Shown: one piece after another, positions 42,606 through 47,110 of the stretch | How the letters are laid out: every line of letters begins with the position of its first letter | Position numbering within the stretch: position 1 is the first letter of the stretch | From: Propionibacteriaceae bacterium | Lineage (GTDB): Bacteria; Actinomycetota; Actinomycetes; Propionibacteriales; Propionibacteriaceae | NCBI GenBank assembly: GCA_031272825.1 | Contig: JAISTE010000032.1 | Span: forward strand, 1 to 47,110 | Direction of reading: 5' to 3' | DNA: 47,110 nucleotides | Notes under the pieces: generated by a model | Databases searched by the model: none | What the model saw: the letters and a program-made list of their open reading frames with translations, nothing else | Told to the model about the DNA's origin: nothing | Program-made: the position numbers and the translations under genes

Positions 42606-43718
42606 CTATACAAGCTTGATCTCCACAAGATCCGCCTTAGAGAACACGAACAGCTGTTTGATTCGGCTGGCCGGTCTACGCAAGTTATATTGCGAAAGCT
42701 GGTCGGCAAGTTTTCCTGACAGTGTTTTGTCCCCGATGTCAATCAAGAAGACATCTTTCTGAACACCGTGGTTTGCTGCGCTCGTCACCGACGCGGCGAT
42801 TTCTGCGGCTATCGAGCCATACTTGGCGACCATTGTCTTCATCTCTACCAGCAGGCCACCCCTTTCGAGCCAGCGGAAGTCATGGGTGGCTGTGTTTACG
42901 CCGTTTTGTGGAATCCACTCGACGCGCGAGCTGAGCGGGGTATTTGGCTCCAACCGTTGTAGATCTTCTAAAGCGTAGATCTCCCTTGGGGAAGGCGTGT
43001 CCCCATGGAAGTTAAGCCCGAGGGCTTCCTGACGTGATTGCCACCAGTTCCGTTCGGATGTGCTCATGCTGTGGTAGTCGGGTGGTGGCATCTTGCGCAG
43101 GGGACGTTGGAATGTCTTGAGCAGATCGTCGCGGTAGGCCAACGCATCCTCATAGCCTTCCTTACCAAACCACTTGACGACGGCAGGTGGCTCGATACGG
43201 GCCAAGATTGACACGTGCATGGAACCTGCCGGGAAGTTGTAGTTCGGGTTGATCTCGACCTTGGCTACCGTGTGGAAGCCGCCGTGTTCCTCGTACATGC
43301 GAGGTAGGTAGCCGATCGTGTCGCCTGGGTGGCGTTTGTTTGGGATGGCGTAGCAGTCGCCTCTTGCGGCTCCGACGTCGGCTGCTTGGGCGGTGATCGC
43401 GGGGCCACGTCTTGACCCTGGCTTGGAGAACACGGCTACAAGTTCATCCCCGTCTTTGATCGCGAATCCAGATAGGCCGTCTTCGGTCACGAATAGGCGC
43501 ATGTGGCGGAACTTGGCTGTAGAGTGTAGGTCTACTGCGCCGCCGTGAGGGTTGAGGGCTTTGTTTGTAGCCAGAGCCTTGCGGAATTGTTTAGCAGACG
43601 ACCGTCTGGTGCCATCGAGCTCGTAGAACTTCGGTGTAGGTCTTCCTTTGGCTGCTGCCGCTCGTAGCCATGGGCCTGCGGGGGACAGGTACCCGTAGAC
43701 CTCGCGGCCTGCTACTAA
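42606..43718 (-). CDS. Orphan polymorphic-toxin module: GNAT-like domain and CdiA-C-like nuclease, no clear start codon
   Basis: About 370 in-frame codons. The front part (VYGYLSPAGPWLRAAAA, MRLFVTEDGLSGFAIKDGDE, LPRMYEEHGGFHTVAKVEIN) resembles the GNAT-like module found in phage and polymorphic-toxin proteins. The last about 170 residues resemble the CdiA-C tRNA-nuclease domain, with a possible PD-(D/E)xK core THDFRWLERGGLLVEMKTMV (Asp, Glu, Lys) and IDIGDKTLSGKLADQL after it. No ATG, GTG or TTG lies near the module's start; the first in-frame ATG (43500-43502) would cut off the conserved front. The frame overlaps the end of the 78-residue gene by 4 bp in the -1 frame. It may be expressed by frameshift or be a silent cassette. 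No immunity gene is evident. Confidence 0.6.
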   Translation of the reverse strand, partial: LVAGREVYGYLSPAGPWLRAAAAKGRPTPKFYELDGTRRSSAKQFRKALATNKALNPHGGAVDLHSTAKFRHMRLFVTEDGLSGFAIKDGDELVAVFSKPGSRRGPAITAQAADVGAARGDCYAIPNKRHPGDTIGYLPRMYEEHGGFHTVAKVEINPNYNFPAGSMHVSILARIEPPAVVKWFGKEGYEDALAYRDDLLKTFQRPLRKMPPPDYHSMSTSERNWWQSRQEALGLNFHGDTPSPREIYALEDLQRLEPNTPLSSRVEWIPQNGVNTATHDFRWLERGGLLVEMKTMVAKYGSIAAEIAASVTSAANHGVQKDVFLIDIGDKTLSGKLADQLSQYNLRRPASRIKQLFVFSKADLVEIKLV

Positions 43719-43951
43719 AAGCCGAGCCCGTCCGCCATCAGGATTTCCAGATCGGACAGCTGCCGGAGGTAGTCCGCCGTTACCGTCTCCCCGGCCATCA
43801 GCCCCATGTCCGCCCACACTCTCATGTGGTATTCGCGATCCTCGTCGGACAGGCTCGTCCAGTAGTCGGTTACCGCGCCCGGGGTCGAGCGTTCGGCCAA
43901 CACTTGCGCCAGAGCTTCTTCGACTTGCTGCGGTAAGGCCGTCGATTGCAT
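43715..43951 (-). CDS. Small acidic protein ahead of the orphan toxin module
   Basis: A 78-residue acidic protein (LPQQVEEALAQVLAERSTPG, SLSDEDREYHMRVWADMGLM, YLRQLSDLEILMADGLGF). AAGGAGG lies five to six bases before ATG 43951 and a TATGCT -10-like hexamer at 43972-43977, so it is a well-formed gene. Its TAG lies at 43715-43717, in a frame +1 to the toxin module, which is open across the stop (TTT TAG read as TTA GTA after a -1 slip). It could be an antitoxin or immunity protein, a fragment, or the front part of a frameshifted fusion. No family recognised. Confidence 0.7.
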   Translation of the reverse strand: MQSTALPQQVEEALAQVLAERSTPGAVTDYWTSLSDEDREYHMRVWADMGLMAGETVTADYLRQLSDLEILMADGLGF

Positions 43952-43971
43952 GGTTTTCCTCCTTCGCAGCT

Positions 43972-43977
43972 AGCATA
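43972..43977 (-). promoter_or_regulatory. -10 element of the 78-residue gene
   Basis: TATGCT on the minus strand, 20 bp before ATG 43951, with AAGGAGG in between. The -35 position would fall at the edge of CRISPR repeat 1. Confidence 0.45.
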
Positions 43978-43994
43978 TCTGCATCGCGTAGCCG

Positions 43995-44168
43995 GGGATC
44001 ATCCCCGCTTGGGCGGGGAGTACCCCGAACCCAAGGCGGTAGGCGTCGATTTCCGGGGATCATCCCCGCTTGGGCGGGGAGCACAAACAAAAATTTTTTC
44101 ACGCCTATATATAGGCGGCGTCGGGGCTGGTTGCGGAAAGGGATCATCCCCGCTTGGGCGGGGAGCAC
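43995..44168 (-). CRISPR. Type I-E-like CRISPR mini-array of three repeats, no cas genes
   Basis: Repeats at 43995-44023, 44056-44084 and 44140-44168, each 29 bp, with the inverted pair CCCCGC/GCGGGG. Read on the minus strand they begin GTGCTCCCCGCCCAAGCGGG, the usual type I-E form in actinobacteria. Repeat 1 has a changed end (GTAC for GCAC), as terminal repeats often do. Spacer 1 (44024-44055) is a standard 32 bp. The second interval (44085-44139) is 55 bp and is not a normal spacer (see findings). No cas gene or AT-rich leader lies in the window. Confidence 0.88.
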
Positions 44169-44552
44169 TAGCCACTGCGAAATCGCAGCCGCTTTATTGC
44201 TGTCTCTGGTGTACAGATACTCGGAGACGAGATAGGCGGCCATCTCGTCTTTCGTGCCGCGCTTGAACGGCCCTTTCTTGGTTTTGCTGCCCAAACTTGG
44301 CGGATACGACTTGTGCTCATCAATGCAGAACACCCGAATACCACCGAAATCGACAGTGCCGAAGAATGAACGGCTTCCATTCAGCCGGTCACCCCACACT
44401 CCTGCGATCTGCTGGGGGTCAGCATGCGCCGGGGTAGCAGCCGCAGTCAACCCGCTCAAAGCGAGCACGGACGCTAACGGCCCAGCAACAGTCTTGCGCC
44501 GATACGACGCGCGCAACCCGACAGGCGGGCCAAAAACATGTTTTTGTCTCAT
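44169..44552 (-). pseudogene. 5' fragment of a secreted surface-protein gene, cut at a CRISPR repeat
   Basis: From ATG 44552 the frame encodes a signal peptide (VLALSGLTAAATPAHA, cleavage near DPQQ) and about 85 residues of a normal-looking exported domain (GTVDFGGIRVFCIDEHKSYP, EMAAYLVSEYLYTRDSNKAA). After AAISQWL the frame enters CRISPR repeat 3 at 44168, and what follows is repeat translation (VLPAQAGMIP). The gene therefore lost its 3' part. The FCID motif and the ISQW end vaguely recall thioester-type adhesin domains, but this is weak. The frame stays open by chance through the array into the toxin module, which makes a misleading 648-codon ORF. Confidence 0.65.
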
Positions 44553-44626
44553 ACCTATGTTTAGGCGCCGCCAGGACGGGTTGCGCGCACTTTTGGCTGG
44601 ATGGCAGTGTTCTTGCCAGGACGGGG

Positions 44627-45925
44627 CTACAGACCCAAATCCTCAACCACCGTGAACCACTGCACCAATTTTTCGTCACTAGTGCCCAGCCTGATATTGG
44701 TTTCTTGCATGGCCGCCCCAATACCAACATCGGCACCCGCCTCTCCCCAAAACTGGGAATCGCAGTGTGCATCTGGCGCTTTGAGCAGCTGCCATAGTGC
44801 GTCGTGGGCGAGCTGCTCGGCGGTTCTAGGCGTGTCACGCTCAGATGTTCCCATAGCTGAAATATTTTCTGCTACCCACCCGGGGTAGCCTTCCGCCGCG
44901 CCCCTGCTGCCGGGGGTGGTACCCCACAGATTGTGCCCGGTTTTGATCGGATAGCCTGTGCTGGGGTCGATATTGGAAGGGTCCACTAGCCGCTGGGCAT
45001 ATTTTTGTGCTGCGGCGTTCAGACGCGGCTCCAACGTGACCGGCCCCACAGGGCCATAATGCTTACCGTTATACGCACAAGTGAACCCTTGCGCCCTGAC
45101 CTCGTTAAGCTGACGCACGAACGCCGCCCGCGTCTGCTCCAAGAACGCTTGGCTGGCCGACGGGTTCAGATCAGCAGGAAACGGCACAGCCGGAGCGGTC
45201 ATCTTGATGCTGATCTTGTTCGAGACAGCCGTAAGTTTCTTCCCGTTGTCTACAACGGTCACCTGCGCAGAGATTTCATGCCCCGCATCAGCCTCCGAAG
45301 GCCAATACCGTTCGCCTTCCCCGTCTAGCCCCTTGATCGGCTTCCCGTCACGCAACCACTGAACTACCGGCACGCAAATCCAGCAAGTCAGCTTGTCCGT
45401 AACCTTAGCGGTAAGCCCCTCCTCATCACTATCAAGCTCTGGGTAGAGCTTCTTCACCCTAGCCGAGTACGGCCACACATACGACAAACCCGAAATTTTG
45501 ATCGACAGTTTCCCGCTCTTAGCCTCAGAACTGGAAGTCTTGGATGCTGCCTTCGCCACCTTCGCTGTCGGCTTAGACGACACACACAACGTTCGCACCT
45601 TCTTGGCGCTGTAACACACCCGCACCGAAAGCTTCTTACCTTTAGCTTTCGCAGGCACCTTCAGCGTAGCTTTCGACCCGATCTTCTTACCCGACGCCAG
45701 CCACGTATACGTAACCTTCGTATATTTCGGCTTGGTTGTTTTGTCGATCTTCGCTTTCACGCTCTGGCCTACACGCGGCGTCGTGTCCGACACTTTCGGT
45801 TTAGACACCTGCGAAAACTTCGCCTGGGCTGGCATGTGCGCCTGAGCGCTGGGCACACCAGCCATGCCCGTGGCAGCCAGCGCGGCCACAACCGCCACCG
45901 CCGCCGTTTTACCTAGCAGCACCAT
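44627..45925 (-). CDS. Secreted CAP-superfamily (SCP/TAPS) protein with Ig-like repeats
   Basis: A 432-residue exported protein. Signal peptide VVAALAATGMAGVPSAQAH, then two Lys-rich Ig-like surface repeats (KPKVSDTTPRVGQSVKAKID; YTWLASGKKIGSKATLKV; a second unit with CWICVPVVQWLRDGKPI), and a C-terminal CAP domain (about 265-432). The CAP part has RQLNEVRAQGFTCAYNG, TGHNLWG, VAENISAMG, and HCDSQFWGEAGADVGIGAA, the usual His/Glu motifs. Such domains are found in secreted bacterial proteins of varied or unknown roles. AAGGAG precedes ATG 45925. It is 41 bp downstream of the next gene on the same strand and could be co-transcribed with it. Confidence 0.85.
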   Translation of the reverse strand: MVLLGKTAAVAVVAALAATGMAGVPSAQAHMPAQAKFSQVSKPKVSDTTPRVGQSVKAKIDKTTKPKYTKVTYTWLASGKKIGSKATLKVPAKAKGKKLSVRVCYSAKKVRTLCVSSKPTAKVAKAASKTSSSEAKSGKLSIKISGLSYVWPYSARVKKLYPELDSDEEGLTAKVTDKLTCWICVPVVQWLRDGKPIKGLDGEGERYWPSEADAGHEISAQVTVVDNGKKLTAVSNKISIKMTAPAVPFPADLNPSASQAFLEQTRAAFVRQLNEVRAQGFTCAYNGKHYGPVGPVTLEPRLNAAAQKYAQRLVDPSNIDPSTGYPIKTGHNLWGTTPGSRGAAEGYPGWVAENISAMGTSERDTPRTAEQLAHDALWQLLKAPDAHCDSQFWGEAGADVGIGAAMQETNIRLGTSDEKLVQWFTVVEDLGL

Positions 45926-45966
45926 CTTTTTTCTCCTTCTACAGCTAAGAGTCTGCTTTCAACTGT

Positions 45967-46917
45967 TTATATCGGGGACAGAACGGCATGCGCAAACGAG
46001 CAACCAGCCGTTGCCGCCCGCCCCAGCCTGCTGTTAGGCGACGGCGCACCAAACCGGCGACACCGGGACGCGGCCATCCAAAGCTGCCCAGCAACCCGGC
46101 GATGCTCCACCATCTTCCGCAACCAGGCATCCTCCGAACCTTCATCAAACACCGCACACAACCGGCCATAATCCTCGTCGCTGATCTCCCCAGCGTCCAG
46201 ACTGTCCAGCCAGCCGTCAAGGTGCTCTTGCGCTTCCAGCTCCCTGGCCGGGCCGTCCCACGTAGAATCTTGGGCGGGCATCTTCAGCCCCCACACGTCA
46301 AACAGCGCACACATCGCATCCGACCGGCCCATACCGCCATCATCAACACTATCCGCCAAACCGGCCAGCGGGTCGTCCTCAACACGGTCATACAGGCCGG
46401 CATCTGCTGCCGGCGACACCCCACCAAACCCGCCGTCCGGGGTTACCAGCTCCGAATCCATCGACACCGCCCGAACTTGGGCACGCCAAGCCAAATCCTT
46501 CGGCACATGCTTCGGATCAGCCTCAACAATCTTCTGGGCGATCTGGTCGATCTCAGCCGACGTCGGCTGACGGCCATGCTCAGCCCAAAACAGCCCAATG
46601 TTTTCACGCAACCGGGCCGCCCCACGCACACGACCCAGCAGGCCAGCCCCGGCGTCTTTCGCCGCAGTTTTGGCGCACAGCTTGATCGTGGAAAAGTTTG
46701 TGTTGCGCGGGTTGCCTTTGTTCTGGTTGGCCCGCAGGAACGCCAGCATGGTGTCTTGGCGGACGTCCTCGAACCTGAACGGGGCGTTTTGGGTCGCAAA
46801 GTAAGCCGCTTTGGAAGCTTCCTCGAACAAGGCTTCGGCGTATTTAGTCTCACCAAACTGCCCGTTGGAGTGTCGGGCTGCTTCGCGGGCTTGGGCTGCT
46901 TGTGTAGAAATAGTCAT
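45967..46917 (-). CDS. Mobile-element-type protein with sigma-factor-like features
   Basis: A 316-residue protein of the kind found on actinobacterial plasmids and integrative elements (starts with REAARHSNGQFGETKYAE). Residues 30-140 recall sigma-70 regions 2-3: FEDVRQDTMLAFLRANQNKG, a helical block after it, and AEHGRQPTSAEIDQIAQKIV. The middle is acidic and the end is Arg-rich (AASRCRRFGAPSPNSRLGRA), perhaps frame-altered. It may be a sigma-like regulator; this is uncertain. ATG 46917 overlaps the stop of the next upstream gene (ATGA, 46914-46917). Confidence 0.55.
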   Translation of the reverse strand: MTISTQAAQAREAARHSNGQFGETKYAEALFEEASKAAYFATQNAPFRFEDVRQDTMLAFLRANQNKGNPRNTNFSTIKLCAKTAAKDAGAGLLGRVRGAARLRENIGLFWAEHGRQPTSAEIDQIAQKIVEADPKHVPKDLAWRAQVRAVSMDSELVTPDGGFGGVSPAADAGLYDRVEDDPLAGLADSVDDGGMGRSDAMCALFDVWGLKMPAQDSTWDGPARELEAQEHLDGWLDSLDAGEISDEDYGRLCAVFDEGSEDAWLRKMVEHRRVAGQLWMAASRCRRFGAPSPNSRLGRAATAGCSFAHAVLSPI

Positions 46918-47110
46918 GCCTTATGTGCTGGCAGACCACAAACAACTTGACAAGCTCGCTCACAAACAGGCTGGAAATCGCCGCGGGGCTTGGCAGGCTC
47001 GACAACCTCCAGCCCCGGCCCGGTGTCGGCTTCTTCCTCCCCGGCCGTCGGGCGAGGCTTGGAACGGTACCAAGACGAGCGCGGTACTCCCAGCGCCTCG
47101 CACGCGGGCT
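46914..47110 (-). CDS. C-terminal part of an HTH-type protein (partial)
   Basis: The gene enters from the right edge; 64 codons are visible before TGA 46914-46916. ACEALGVPRSSWYRSKPRP looks like a helix-turn-helix similar to those in transposases and plasmid regulators. The rest is a Pro/Glu-rich tail with Cys residues (FQPVCERACQVVCGLPAHKA). The stop overlaps the start of the sigma-like gene. This and the next gene suggest the edge of an integrated element. Family not determined. Confidence 0.5.
   Translation of the reverse strand, partial: PACEALGVPRSSWYRSKPRPTAGEEEADTGPGLEVVEPAKPRGDFQPVCERACQVVCGLPAHKA

Noticed and set aside
44085..44139. Ordinary CRISPR spacer of 55 bp
   Set aside because: Type I-E spacers are 32-33 bp, as in the neighbouring one. 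This interval matches the 5' region of the adjacent gene.
42606..44552. One continuous 648-codon minus-strand ORF
   Set aside because: It runs through three CRISPR repeats, translated as VLPAQAGMIP twice and then another frame of the repeat, joins a truncated secreted protein to a toxin module, and overlaps a well-formed 78-residue gene. The continuity is by chance.

Overview
The window is GC-rich chromosomal DNA from an actinobacterium, probably in or near the Actinomycetaceae. I cannot name the genus. Support comes from glnE, two adjacent clpP genes ahead of clpX with a ClgR-type box upstream, a family A DNA polymerase I whose proofreading domain looks inactive, type I-E-like CRISPR repeats, and many GTG starts preceded by a TANNNT hexamer at 6-7 nt in place of a Shine-Dalgarno sequence (leaderless transcripts).

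Layout. 1-3709: a MacAB-type ABC exporter (end of one adaptor, ATPase, permease, second adaptor). 3706-5448: a convergent secreted metzincin-like protease. 5573-11057: glnE, an O-antigen-ligase-like membrane protein and a LuxR-type response regulator. 11216-11693: an unidentified structured RNA closed by a strong terminator, followed by sdaA. 13492-18346: a DUF4342 protein, then a minus-strand sugar or inositol set (IolC-like kinase, small membrane protein, sodium:solute symporter, LacI regulator) with a LacI-type operator and repeat-rich spacers. 18496-21661: an SPFH / zinc-ribbon / TPM operon resembling Bacillus ydjI-ydjG-ydjH. 22177-26254: tig-clpP1-clpP2-clpX. 26323-28270: ptsH-ptsI. 28324-34464: thioesterase, polA, rpsO and pnp. 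34509-37934: a small minus-strand ORF, a YibE/F membrane protein and a two-component system. 37949-40844: an anchored protein without a visible start codon, an ASCH protein and a POT peptide transporter.

From about 40850 to the end the window is accessory. It holds a PIN-domain toxin with its antitoxin, decayed ORFs, a pair of 60-64 bp direct repeats, four copies of a 29-bp type I-E repeat (one solitary, three in a mini-array) with no cas genes, an orphan polymorphic-toxin module ending in a CdiA-C-like tRNA-nuclease domain, a secreted-protein gene cut off exactly at a CRISPR repeat, a CAP-domain secreted protein, and mobile-element-type genes at the right edge.

The strongest candidate for something unusual is 42346-44168. 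There CRISPR repeats border broken genes and flank a start-less toxin module. One interval between repeats is not a normal spacer: it carries a promoter and start region resembling that of the truncated neighbouring gene. A single 648-codon frame happens to run through all of this and should not be read as one protein. The second candidate is the structured RNA upstream of sdaA.
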